DNA of 64,000 bases from Leptasterias polaris (taxonomy: Eukaryota; Echinodermata; Asteroidea; Forcipulatida; Asteriidae), in the NCBI GenBank assembly GCA_037783415.1, contig JAZGTN010000189.1, positions 992,001-1,056,000 on the forward strand, written 5' to 3'. Below are positions 13,901-27,900 of this stretch, in pieces. Position numbers and translations under genes: made by a program. The stretch's first letter is position 1. The number at the start of each line of letters is the position of its first letter. The notes beneath the pieces are model-generated. The model saw only the letters and a list, made by a program, of their open reading frames with translations. It searched no databases and was not told the DNA's origin.

Positions 13901-15876
13901 GGTCTCAGCGATTTTCAGGTCTGAGAACGTTTAGGTCTTGGTCTTGGTCTCAGACTGTAAGATCTTGGTCTTGGAAGATAAGGTCTCAGTCTCGGTCAGA
14001 CTTGGAGGTCTTGACTCCCACACTGACGGTAATTGGTCCAAATTCTTGAATATGCTTGCCTAGTCTATTTTATCATGAGGGATAATAAAGAATGAAGTAC
14101 CATTTTTGGGTGTGATGGTGAGCTGTGGATCAGGGCTGGATACTTCTATTGTGACTGGTACCTGCATAGTGGGCAATAAAAACTCCACTTCCCCAAGCTT
14201 TATAATTAACTGCCTGCAGGAATACATTCCGTTATCAGATGCCTGTCATAAGAAAAAAATGCATGAAAATCAATTGGAATTAAAGAAAAATTAACTAGAC
14301 TAGACTTGAACCTGCAACCTCTGGCTTAATGTGCCGGCGCTCTACCAACTGAGCTATCTAGCCCTAATGATGGCAGTCTCCCTATTTTGTCAATATCTTT
14401 GTTCGGGGGGTGCCAGTCAGAAGCCATTCAACCGTTAACTGCCGTGTGGCCAGAGATCACAACAAAGTTTACTGAACAACCTGGGAAGCCGCAGCAGAGG
14501 AATCAACTTAAGGGGATGCAACTTGGGTGTGATCCCTGGCTATAACAGCAGTTACAGGTTGAATTGCTTCTGACTGGCACCCCAAACAAAGTTACTGACA
14601 AACTAGAGAAACAAACATTTGGGCTAGATAGTTCAGTTGGTAGAGCGCCAGCCCGTTAATCCGAAGGCCCTACTGTAGTCAATTTGTATTTGTTCAACTC
14701 AAAATTATATAAAATATACCCAGTCAGTTTCCCTTGTGGCTTTTTACTTGAAAATCAATTATGTAACATTACAGTCATCTCAAATCGCTCATTATTTTTA
14801 GGACCATGCACAGCTATGATCATCCATTACCCCTTGTAAGTGTTTACAAGGTGATCCAGTGCAATCTGCAGCAAACTGTATGCCAGAAACACCAGGTAAA
14901 ACCCTTCTCTTAATGATGTACTGGGTTCTTTAGCGTACATTACAGAACTCATGGGATCTAAGGCTTTTTGTCCAATTTGAAAGACAAAGCACATAATGGT
15001 CGAGTGTCTTGCTTAACATGCTTAAGGACACAAATGTCAAGACAGAGCTGAACCCACACTCAGTCAACACAACTTGTGTAATTATTCTATGAGGTAGTGG
15101 GAGGGTGAATTGGTACATACCTTAAACGTAAATGAGAATGTATTTGTTCCCGGTTTAAGCTCTACACTTTGTAACTGAAGAGGATGGCTGCACTCTTCCT
15201 TCTGTAAGATCTCAAGAGCCTTCCCAAGAGATGATGAACTGTCCTCACGTCTTAAGACAACCTGAGCATTCTTGCAGACAATTGCTGAAGTTTCAATAAC
15301 ACGTTTGTTACTGTTGGCTTGGTAACGGATATCCCCCACTAATTCCGGAATCATCGTCTGCTGGTTGTTAAGGAAGACAGCTTTTAAGTAGCTATCTGTC
15401 AGCATTCCCCATTGGTCAAACGTCGGTGAGAGACTTTTGAAGCTGCTCTGTGATAGGCTCTTTGGGAGTGTGAGTTGATTTGATTGGTCATCGTTGTCTT
15501 GACTCTCACGATTGAAACTGAGCGTGATTTTGTCCAAGGCAATTGTTAGCGGTAGGTTACTGTGAATACACAGAGTGATTTCGGCCTCTTCATTCTTCCC
15601 AAGTTTGCCCTCTTCTGGTTTGACGTCAATATTTATCAAATATGCCACGGAATGTAATGGAAGCAAATCTCCTTTCACTTTGTTTGGATGATGAAAAGAA
15701 AACACAAACATAAATTTATTAGTGATTTCAGCTGTAAGCAGAGAATTGTGACCACTAGGCTCTGCCCACCAATAGTACCTGCAGGTAGAAATACGTTAAA
15801 ACTATGAAGACATACAAATAATGTGTCACATGCAATCACAAATAGAATACAGTGAAATAGAAACATAATAATTTGT

Positions 15877-15907
<31 letters not shown>

Positions 15908-18900
15908 CACTGGATCATTCTAGTGGGGCAAGGTTTTTATTTTGGGCAGGCTGAATCGTCTTGTCGTTAAGACAGCTGCTCTATAAAAATAATGAACACC
16001 TGTAGGCATTTATTATGTGCTTTTAAACATTGCATCACAGCACCTTTACACTAGAACCAAACACAAACTCTGTGGTTCTTTTGTAACCATTAGGGTCCTA
16101 TACACAGGGCCTAAGCGTTTCTGAAACCATTTCAACTCCTTAAAAGTTTGCAGCACCGGTAGCTAAGCTGGCATACAGGTTGCTAATCGTTCACATCAAC
16201 AATCTCTACCCTCACAGGACCCCATTCACTCCTGGGTGATGAGAAGCAATTATAGTGTCTCACCCAGTAAGCAGAATCCAAATCATGCACACAGGAAGTC
16301 CAGACTCTGTGGTTCTTTTGTAAACATTAGGGTCTTGTCTTACAAGGCAATTTTAACAGACAGCTTGAAGGCAACTAACTCCAATACATCCAAAAGGAAC
16401 ACTTCAGTTCCACCAGAAATTCTTTTCTTATATCAAGTCTTACCATCCTCAAGAAATAGAAAGGATATTAAAATGTGAATGTTCTTTCTTCTTTGAGATT
16501 GCCTGGAACTGGTTGCCTGTAAAGTTGCCTTGTGGGACATGGCCCTTGGATGGTTTCTACTTGATTTGCTTACATGGTTGGTCATCTGGGCTTGCCTCAT
16601 TGACAAGCTCACTGGCAATCTTCAACATCTCCTTGCAGTATTCTACTCTTTCATCTTCAGCTACAGCGCAGTCTCCAGCTAACAGACAACATGTCTTCAG
16701 ATATGTACAAACACTCAATTAAGGATCCATTTAATTCACTTAATTGATTTCCAAGATGTATCAGTTAGGAGACCTTTGTTTGGATCTATCATAATAAGGG
16801 AATAAAAAAGTTGTGGCGAGGTCTTTAACAGCTGTTTAAGACCGGCAGGGTTATGGCCTTGCAATTAAGCCGAAGGCCACAACCTTGTAAGGTTTTAAAT
16901 GACTGTTTAAGACTTTATATTGAGTATTGGAATGTTTCTATTGCTTGACGCATTAAAAAGAGTCCATTTCGTCTGCTCAGAACTATAAGGTCATTAAAGG
17001 GAGTTTTATATTCGTAATGATCAAAAGCTCATTAAATGAAAAATGCGTATAGTTTGAAAAACAAAAATCAAATTCAACATACAAATGTTTTACTTATAAA
17101 ATGAATATTTCTTTTTGCCAAGCAAAAACTTAGAAGTCCACTCTTGATCAACAAACTCTATTTACCAAGAGCAAGCTTATGAAACCCATACAAATTGCAC
17201 TAATGACCTTCTAGTTCTAAGCAGACAATATAAGCTTGCGCACCAACATGCATATGGCTATGAGCAACGAATGAGCCTTAGCCAGCTGGTCTTAAAAAGC
17301 TCTAGTCAAGTCTTTATTAGCCCAATTTTTAAAACCATAGACAAAAGGCGCTGAAATCAACAATCAAATTTACTTTTTACCTGGAACATTTGTGTAATCC
17401 CCATTTCCAGAGTGGACCAAATGGCTGCCACGATTGTTTCCCTTGTACTAATTATCAAATGTGGTTAAAGAGTCACGCCAAACAAAGAGAGTTTCTATGC
17501 AAGCTTCTTAAATAGAAACCTGTAAATCCCAGTGCCAAAGACCACCATGTTTATTGTACTTTAAACCTTCATTTCAACAGAAATACTCCACACAATTTCA
17601 GATTGATCACTGAAAATAATAGCGAGAGTGGTACTGGATCCTTGGGGGAAAAGCCGGATTGAATTGATAACTGATGGGAAAACTTTATTAGTTTCAATCT
17701 GACAGCTCTCCGATTGTACAGTTCAGACAAGTTCCGTTCGACTGAGAAATATTTTTGTCTCTAATACTGTCAAAGTCCAGGAAATAGCATCCCTTAAACC
17801 ACAGTTGCTTATTTTGATTGAGCAATCCAAGCTTGTATAAATCTATGAACATGTTCAAAATACCTCACAAATCATAAAGCTTTAAGTTTTCTTTATACAT
17901 GAACTAATAATTTGATGACATTTTCACAAGTTGATTGAAAGGTGTGTTCTATGAAACTTAGAGGATGGTAGCGAATATGCACTTCCCCCCCCCCCCCAAA
18001 AAACCACCCCCAGAACAAAACAATGACGTACATATTACGCCTTTAGAGTAAAAATACATCAAAAACTTTCAGTTTTACAGAACTAACAGATTAAGTGAGC
18101 ATCATTTCAATTAGTTTCAAAGGATATTTGTGTTTGTTATCGAGTTCTTTCTGACACTTTGCAATCTCTTTACGAGTGTTTCCAGCAGGTAGATGCCATC
18201 CTTCTTTCTCATAGATACGAACTGCATCAATTAGGAATGTCTCTGCTTTGGTCAACTCACCCTTCTTCCTGTTAAGATTATCAAATCAGTTCAAAATTAA
18301 TTCAAAGCGAATGTAATGAAACCGTAGTCTGTCATGACCTAGTGGTTCAGTCCACCAGACTCAAGTTCTGGAGGTTAAGCCATCATTGTGTGGGTTCGAA
18401 TCCTTGTCATGAAACTTGTCTCTTTGAGAATGAATTGCTTCTCTTCACCCAGGAGTATAAATGGGAGTATAAATGGTTAGAAAAAGCCTTCTGAGCGCCA
18501 CGGCAGCTCAGGGCTGTATACTCCCCAGGGAGCTGAGAAATATTAAAGGAATGTTATTGGCCCAATGACCAGGTCACTAATGTAAAGCGCATTGAAAGGT
18601 TATTGTCAATTCAAATTCAATTTGAGATAAAGACATGGTACAACTGTTAAAGAAAATCCAAATAATAAATTTACAATTTGAATCTTAAAATTGATTTGAT
18701 CACATAGTACAGAGAACATTTACATATACAAACCTAAGTTACACTTACATGTAGAATGTGGCCAAGTCTTTTCCAATAAGCCGAGCAGATCGCATTCTTT
18801 TGATGTGTTTAAAGGTACCCATGGCTAACTCTGACAGCTCCTGTCATGAACAAAAAAACAAATGTACTGGAAATGCATGCTTGAAATCTCCCTTTTTCTG

Positions 18901-21900
18901 GGAACTATTGTGTTATCCCCAATTCTAAACCTTTATCTTTTTGTTGGACAAACAAGAATTACAAGAGATTGAAAGGCTGCCATTGTATTTGCCATGGAAG
19001 GCAAGTCTGAGATTTCAGCATACCATGGCCTTTTATCAGTCATGGCTTTCATAATAAATAATAACACTTAACATTTATACCTCGCTTAATACTAAGTTTC
19101 TAAGCGCTACAGTATTTATCCTGCAATGTATGCGGAGCAATGTTTTGAAGTATGAGGTCTATTCCTTAACATAGCACCATGTAATGGTTTACAAGGTGCT
19201 GTGGCGCAATATGCAGCCAATCAAACCAGGAACACCGGGGCGAACCCCTTCTCTTTACGATAAGTGCACTGGGTTTCTTTACGTGCCTTACACAACACAC
19301 AGGACAACAGCTTTTCAACCCATCCGAAGGACGAAACAATAATGGACACAAGTGTCACGACCGCGACTCAAACCCACAATCTGCTGAACAGAAACACCAG
19401 AGCTTGAGTCCGAAGTTCTTATCCGCTCGGCCACGACACGTTATAGGGTTTGACCCAGTCACTGTGACACAACCTCCACAGAGTTAAAGAAATCCTGCCA
19501 GTGCATTCTATGAGATCGTTTGTGGTATTTACTTGGTTTAGTCATAGTTTCATTGTGACAACCATATTCTCAACAACAAAAATAAATCCCACCGGTGAGC
19601 ACGATTTTTGGGGGAGATTCCTGGCAGTGTGTGGTTAAAGCACCCAAGCCTAATTTGATGGCATTGCTTAATGTAGAATTCTGCACTTACAGTGCCCTGT
19701 AAAGCATGCACATCTACAGGCTGTGGTAAGCAGTGCACTCAAATCAGGCACTGGTCTTCAAAAGGTCTTGGAATTGAACCCAATGAAACCCCCCCCCCCC
19801 AAAAAAAAAAAACCAACCAAAAACCAAAACCCCCCACTGCTTTATGACCCACTAGTGCAGTGGTGTGGTAAAAACTACCATAGTACAAGTACCGGTACCT
19901 GTACCAAACCCTAACTCTAATCCTTATTCTAACCTTACCAAGAGGTTGGATGTTAACTTACCAAGTAATGTTTCTGGAATGATTCTGATGAGCTAAGAGC
20001 TTCTCTGAGTTTCTGATTTGGACTGTTCTCTCTAATACTCGCCTCTTGTGTCTGACCCATTCCTCCTAGTAACCCAACTACAAGATGAAGCTGGTCCGAG
20101 TCTGGCTGAGCATCGGGCATTAATCCGCATAACTCGCCCAACTCTCGTAACTACAGACATTAACAACAGTAGATACTTCATACATGATCAAGCTTGACAG
20201 AAAAATATTCAAACATAATATTCAAACATAATCTTCTCCTGAAGACGATCAGAGCATACTGATCGAAAAGTTGAGTCGTTAACCACTGGTTCTTTTCAGA
20301 ACCAACACTACTCAAAAGAGATTTTCTCATGGTGTTACCGCAGACCTCTCTCAGTAATATGAATTGTATACCACAAGTATAGTTCCTTGTCATTTTATTG
20401 GATCTAGTGCCAACACTTGTCAGAAACAGAGAAAGTCCCTTCTTCGCTTTACGCCCCATCCAACGACAAAGGGTTTATGGTTAAGTGTCTTGCTTGACCA
20501 CTAAGACCACTAAGACGTGTGTAGATGAAGACTTTAAAGGAAACAGGAGCAAAAGGCCGATAAAGCCAAAACAAAATTGTTAAAATCCTTTTGGTTGTGG
20601 GAGTTGATTTGATAATGAGCCAGAAACGTTCTGTGCGGTATGAGTGAAACAGCAGTTGACTTGATAACACACATCATTGTGTAGCTTGCACAGTGCATAC
20701 ACTCACCTTGTGGGGACAAAGGCACTGACAAAGGGTACTGGACTTCAAGCTGGAAGTGTCCCTTTACTGGGGGTTATTGTGTAATGCCCAATTCCAGACT
20801 TTTGTCTTATTATCCGACAAACCAGGATTAAGAGAGATTGATAGGCAGCTGACATTGTTTCCATTGTTTTCAACAAAGAGGTCAGAACAAGATTTCAGCA
20901 CACCATTGCCAATTATCAACCAGTTTTCCCTAAAGATAAAAGTAAATCCCTGTACGAGAATATTTGTTGACTTCATTTTGATCCAATTTGGACCCGGGCC
21001 TTATTTCACAAAGTTGTTCAGCAGAAAATAGTGCTTTGCAAATTTACTTGAAAAGCGTAAACCAAAGAGTACCAGTCAAATCAATTTCAATAGACCCTTC
21101 CCACGAAATATGTTAATATGTTTAATATGTGCGCACTAACACTTTGGTTGGCAAAATGATGGAACATCGCGCCTGTTTGTATTGGGCTGATGGTTACATG
21201 ATGCAGACGTGTGTGTGCGTCTGCTTCGTGCACATAGCCTACAAGACCCTAGTCCGTCCGAAGCTGGACTACTGTGCATCAGTCTGGGACCCTTATACCC
21301 AAGATCAAAAGAACAGATTGGAAGCAGTGCAACGCAGGGCAGCCAGGTTTGTCTGTAAAGATTCTAGGAGGACTAGCAGTGTCTCATCAATGATAGCGGA
21401 GCTGGGATGGGAATCCCTTGAAAATCGACGAGCTACCTCAAGACTCACACTTCTGTACAAATCTATTCATCACGCTGTAGCCATTAACTCTGACGGGTAT
21501 CAATCACAACCTGCCACAGTAGGAATTCAAACAAGGAAATCCTCCGCAACCTCATTTCTTCACCCCACAACAAAGAAAGACTGTTATAAATTTTCATTTT
21601 TACCAAGAACCATGGCCGAATGGAACCTTCTCCCTGTAAACGTTCGCAAATCCCCTACTATAGACACTTTCAAGACAAGACTAAGTGACATGCATATGTC
21701 TACCTTTATTCGGGGGGCCCACTACTAATCCACTACTAGCCACCACGCGCCTGCACCATTGATATCCCGATAGTGGAGTTTGTGTGCAGTACTATACAGA
21801 TACAGATACAGATCTCTATGGCGTTTGCCAACCAATGGGGTCTGTACGCATGCGGGAATGTAATTAGCATATTTCATGGGAAGGTTCTGTTACATGATGC

Positions 21901-24900
21901 TTTGGCTGGTCACCGGTTTCTGCTCAGTAGGATATCTCAATTTTCTAGTTGGTACTCTACCTTGGTTTGAGCATACACCCATAGACTCGCTGTGTAGTGC
22001 GAGTAGTTCTCTACATTAGATGAGTCGGTATACTTCTCACAAGACTGTAGAACCTCCAGACAACTCAGAAATACCCAGCATGCAATACTGCCTGTTGGCA
22101 TGGAAACCTGTGGAGTAAAACACAATATACTCTAGGACTGCATCCAAATCAAGTGTTTTCAGTCACGGCTACAGTGACAATATTATAGAATATGCCTCTA
22201 GCAATCCAGCTCAACCCTTTCAAGTCGGCACAAGGCTTTATAACAACTAAAACCTTCCGCAGAAAATCAAGCAAGACAATAAATTGTTCATTGTGTGTTT
22301 TTGCAGTGAAGCCCCCCTCCCCCATTAGTTTTGCCAATCTCGGCCAAGTTTCATTCAGCCGCAGTTTAGGAAATTGGGCCCCAGGCTAAACTGCCAGCTG
22401 TGATATTGCAAAGACAGATTTATACCTCCAATATTTTCAGCTCCTGAACACAGTTGTGCAAGAACGTCTGAGCTCGAAGGGCCACTTCCCACGGCCTCTT
22501 CAATATGAAGAGTAGAATACACTGACGAGCAAAGAGGTAATTACGCAGATCCAAGAGGGCTGCGCGTCCATTCTCCATCAAGACGCGCTTATTCTTTATT
22601 ACACTGGGGAGGAGGTTGAGACCATCCCAGCAGGTACATGGAGCGATGAATGTTGAGAGCCACGTGGGGCTGTCTGTGGGATAGAGGTTGCATGTTGAAA
22701 AAAGAAACACTGTTTCTTCAAATTTTGTCATTTGTTGACCTCTTGAGTTTTCAAAGCATTGACTAGCATTGGTTTGGTGTGGTCACATTACTGCATAAGG
22801 GTGAATTTAACTTACTGTGTTCATGTGTACTGTGTAATGTATTCACCATATGATATATTAGAAGTTGGCATACATATACATCATTAAAACACCAAATGGA
22901 TGACATTGAATGATTACATAGTAGGAGGGTTGACTGTGGACTGGGTAGTTGCATTCACCACATGATACCATATTGCAGGCTGACATAATTTACATTAAAC
23001 ATCATTCCAAACCACATTTGGATGTGACTGAATGGTCAGACAGTAGGAGGGTTGACTGTAGACTGGGTAGATGCATTCACCACATGATACCATATTGCAG
23101 GCTGACATAGTTTATTTACACTATATATCATTCCAAACCACATTTGGATGAGACTGAATGGTCAGACAGTAGGAGGGTTGACTGTTAATTTTGTATATGT
23201 ATTCACCACATATCATCAAACTAGAAAGTTTATATATTTAAAACAAAACACAGTGAATAATATTAAATGGTCAGATAGTAGGAGGGTTATAGTGTTTTAC
23301 CTCCAGCATGAGAGTTGATGATAAACTGTGAGAACAGAGCATCCAGCTCATCATATTGTACCAACGCTTCCTCGTGTTGATGGAGTAACTCAAAGGTAAA
23401 TGCTAACTCTTCCTGAATAATAAATCATAATCATAGAGCTTCACTCTTACATCATCAACAATGAACAACAAATAATGAACTAGTGGGTTTGGATCTCCCC
23501 TTGGTCTAGAGGATCAAGCCCACTGAACCTCCTGGGTGTTACATTTCTAAAGACTCTCTACATCACCACAAATAAAGAACTAGGGTAGTGGGTCTGGGTC
23601 TCCCCTTGGTCTAGAGGATCAAGCCCCCTGAACCTCCTGGGTGTTACATTTCTAAAGACTCTCTACATCACCACAAATAAAGAACTAGGGTAGTGGGTCT
23701 GGGTCTCCCCTTGGTCTAGAGGATCAAGCCCCCTGAACCTCCTGGGTGTTACATTTCTAAAGACTCTCTACATCACCACAAATAAAGAACTAGGGTAGTG
23801 GGTTTGGGTCTCCCCTTGGTCTAGAGAATCAAGCCCCCTGAACCTCCTGGGTGTTACATTTCTAAAGACTCTCTTCATCACCACAAATAAAGAACTAGGG
23901 TAGTGTGTGGGGTCTCCCCTTGGTCTAGAGGATCATGCCCTCTGAACCTCCTGGGTCTCCCCTTGGTCTAGAGGATGAAGCCCCCTGAACCTCCTGGGTG
24001 TTACATTTCCAAAGACTCTCTACATCACCACAAATAAAGAAATAGGGTAGAGGGTGGGGTCTCCCCTTGGTCTGGAGGATGAAGCCCCCTGAACCTCCTG
24101 GGTGTTGGATTTCTAAAGACTCTCTACATCACCGCAAATAAAGAACTAGGGTAGTGGGTGGGGTCTCCCCTTGGTCTAAAGCTAGGAGCTCATATACATG
24201 TTTTTCTTGTGTTGTTTAAGCCCTTCAAAAGAACATACACAATGAATCAATGAATTTTGTGACAAATCACGACACAAACTGAATTACCTGCAGAACAAAG
24301 TAGTTGCAGAATTCCCATCCTTTCTCATTACGTCGTTCTCTCTCTGCACGAACTAACTCCTCAAAGCGATTCAACAGACGACTATATGCAGAGAGTAAAA
24401 GCTGTCTCAATCGATGGATAAATAACTGCCATGACTCCAGCGAGCGATTGGTTGGTACTGGATTATTTGGCTCGTTCAGAACAATAACTCTGTAGAATAA
24501 GATCATATAAGATTAACACTCATATCCCTCAAAATCCAACAGTCTATAGATGTTTAACTGTGTTGCCATGTTGTTACAGCCACTGTATTCAATGTTATCA
24601 AACTGAGGCCGCACCCGAATTAGCGGCTACGGCTATGGCTGTTGCTAAGGATATTTATAAGGGCAGCCTATCAATGCATGTTGGCACGGCGACAAGCCAT
24701 ATCAGCAAAGGTAAGGGCTATCCACAGTGAATGCCTAGTCATATTTTATCACAAGAGAGCAACAAATCTCATTGCTTATATTATGAGAACTTTTGTTGTC
24801 TTTCCTTTTTCAAGTTATTGTTTCATTGTGGTAATGGTATTTTTTGTAAGAAAAACAATTACTCCAAAAAACTCAAAATTGTTCTGAAACATACTTTAGA

Positions 24901-27900
24901 AGTTGAGGATTGGGATTTTTGGGGGAAATAGTGATCCTGAAGTGATAAAAAAATAAATAAAAACAATGAAATCTGTCTCCAAAAACATCATTTAGGGCAG
25001 CACTGATGGTACACTTACCTATCTGTTTGCTTGCTACAAAAATCACTTCGAATCTTATCAAGAACGGAGGTCCTTGGTAGTAGCTTGGTTTTATTTCCTC
25101 TCTTCAGATTGGCTGTCTCTACTAGAACAATCAACCAATCAGCAACATTGCGTTCCTTCAAGCTCTGTTGCCATGCAGCAATGCCGTCCTTAACAACCAA
25201 CTTATAGGCATCTGCGTCCTACAATACAACAGTAAGGATATTTGAAAGGCAGTCATTTTACATGAATGTTTAAATCAAAAAGCTTTAAGGTAAAACATAG
25301 GATTTGACTAACCCAGTGGAGGCAGACTCTACCATCAGACCATAGATAATGCATGTAAGACCTTGCTGGTCTGGTATAAATTTATTGTTTGTTTCAAAAT
25401 CATGTGTCGAGTGAAGGCCAATTTTGTTGCTACAATGTTTAATGCACTGACTATGTTATAAGTTTTAGTGTTCTACCTTTACAGTGGTTCACTGGCCAAA
25501 TGCTAGTCACAATACAGAGAACCAGTCAAGATTCTCTATGTGGTTTGGTGGCTAGTTCAGTCAGTGAAGTAGCTATGGAAGCAGACTGTCATTGTTAGTA
25601 CTTACTGCACAGTCAGTGAAGTAGATATGGAAGCAGACTGTCATTGTTAGTACTTACTGCACAGTCAGTGAAGTACATGTAGATATGGAAGCAGACCTGC
25701 AGACTCATTGTTAGTACTTACTGCACAGTCAGTGAAGTAGATACGGAAGCAGACTGTCATTGTTATTAGTACTTACTGCACAGTCAGTGAAGTAGATATT
25801 GAAGCAGACTGTCATTGTTATTAGTACTTACTGCACAGCCAGTGAAGTAGATATTGAAGCAGACTGTCATTGTTTGTACTAACTGCACAGTCAGTCAAGT
25901 AGATATGGAAGCAGACTGTCATTGTTAGTACTTACTGCACAGTCAGTCAAGTAGATATGGAAGCAGACTGTCATTGTTATTAGTACTTACTGCACAGTCA
26001 GTCAAGTAGATATGAAAGCAGCCTGTCATTGTTAGTACTTACTGCACAGTCAGTCAAGTAGATATGAAAGCAGCCTGTCATTGTTAGTACTTACTGCACA
26101 GTCAGTCAAGTAGATATGAAAGCAGCCTGTCATTGTTAGTACTTACTGCACAGTCAGTGAAGTAGATATGGAAGCAGCCTGTCATTGTTAGTACTTACTG
26201 CACAGTCAGTGAAGTAGATATGGAAGCATGGCTTTCTGAAGAGAGTTCTCTCATTTTCCTTGGCTAGATCCTCTGTGTTGAAGGGAACAAATTCCACATC
26301 AACGTACACCAACTTGGGAGCCCTCCCATATGATCTGCAGGTTAAATTGATAATACCCAATGATGAAACCAATTTAATCAAAGATTTGAGTTATTACACA
26401 AGAGTGTCTTCTATTTTCCCCCCTCCTCTAGGCGGTTCTTGTAAGGACAAGGCAGTTTTTCCTTAGTAAAGGGCAGCTACAGTGTGAATTCGCGGCTATC
26501 ATCACTTTTAACCACGCGGCAGTCAACATTTAAAGTTTTTCTTTTATTTTATTGTGATACATTGTTTGTAACTACATTTACACTGGGCGGCTTGTTTATC
26601 GTATTTAATTGAAGTATTATCGTAGCGGCGTATTCACGGCTCAAAATCGTAATTTCTACGCCCAAATCGTGTATGTTGGCATCTCTGTATCTGTCATTTA
26701 CAGGTAAATGTATTATAAGTGAACAGTTTGGATACAAATATTTTAAATTTCTAGAAAATTTCAACACCCTTTCATCAAATCCGCTAAAAGCTTGTTGAGG
26801 AGTAAATGCCCCAAACTTATAACAACTACCACCCTTTTTAAAAATATCAGCAATCATTTTACTTCCCAGTTAGCCCTGACAATATTCCCACCATCTGATT
26901 ATTAGGACCCTGCAGGTTGCCTTACCTTCGCCATTCTACTGGATCTCTGGGTAAAGTGTTGAACAACTCAACTCGAATAGAAGAAAAGAGTTCCTGATCG
27001 CCATGATCTGTATTAGGTATAAGCACAGATACATGTACTCAATAATCAGGGTAGCTTATTACTATACTATTACTTCAATTCTGCATAGAGGGAATGTGAC
27101 AAATTGCGGTTCCCATTTGTACGCCTGTGATAAGTTACACAATTATGGTTAAGTGCCTTGCTCAAGGAAACAAGTGATAAGTTGGGATTCAAACCCACAC
27201 TCTGATGATTCAACCATCAGAACTTGAGTCCGATGCAGTAGACCGCTCAGCAAAGCCACACCACAAACACTGATGACAACATTTGCAATGACCAATCAGT
27301 AGGGCCAAGACTGCAGAAGATGTGCAGTGGATGGAATGGGGTGAGGCTGTGAATCAGTGTATGTCAGTCACCTTTCCTGCCCCGCCTCGCGCCACCCCGC
27401 AACAAAGTCACCTACAATAAATTCACCCCAGCATGCATCCCCATTGGTTGGCAGTCTCCCCCCTGAACATAGCTGTCTAGTGCTGATCTGTAAGCTCAGG
27501 AATAAATTAAGTGAGAGAATTTTGGGAGAAACAATTTGCAAATCATCAAAAAGATAAAGACATGCAACTCAAATTAGTTTTCCTCTTTCTTTATTTCAGT
27601 TTTTAAAATGTCTTGATAAAATTGTCCATCTTTGAGCAAATTTGATCCTGAATTCTGGTTGGATGATCCATGGCAACAAGAGTGTGATATTAAATCATAT
27701 TGCACGATCCATATTGCACCTTGCATTGGGCTGTTCTTACTTTGCATACTGTGCTTATTTAAGCTGTGCGGCATTTGTTTGAAGATAAATTTGTTATCAC
27801 ATGCACGTTCAAGGAATACAAAAAATATAGCATGCCTGTTTCCCATGGGAAACAGGCATGCTCTTCTGATGTCCAAGAGGTCGAAGGTCAAGTTAGATCT

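Noticed and set aside
14295..14365. Minus-strand tRNA gene
   Set aside because: Acceptor and D arms pair, but the T stem and anticodon loop do not; a mirrored copy and SINE-like flanks show it is SINE-derived.
18093..18127. Stop codon after YPLKLIEMMLT as the end of a truncated TRAPPC10
   Set aside because: The segment lies in an AT-AC intron; removing it restores full-length homology through exon 12.
21129..21232. N-terminal part of the 199-codon ORF as retrotransposon protein
   Set aside because: This stretch is MITE sequence (also at 48.4 kb); the reverse-transcriptase homology begins only at AYKTLVRP.
25553..26227. CRISPR-like regular repeat
   Set aside because: There are no variable spacers; the whole 52-bp unit is repeated and it derives from the exon 3 junction in a eukaryotic gene.
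26549..26857. 102-codon minus-strand ORF in TRAPPC10 intron 2
   Set aside because: No recognisable domain, and no place in the TRAPPC10 frame, which is complete without it.
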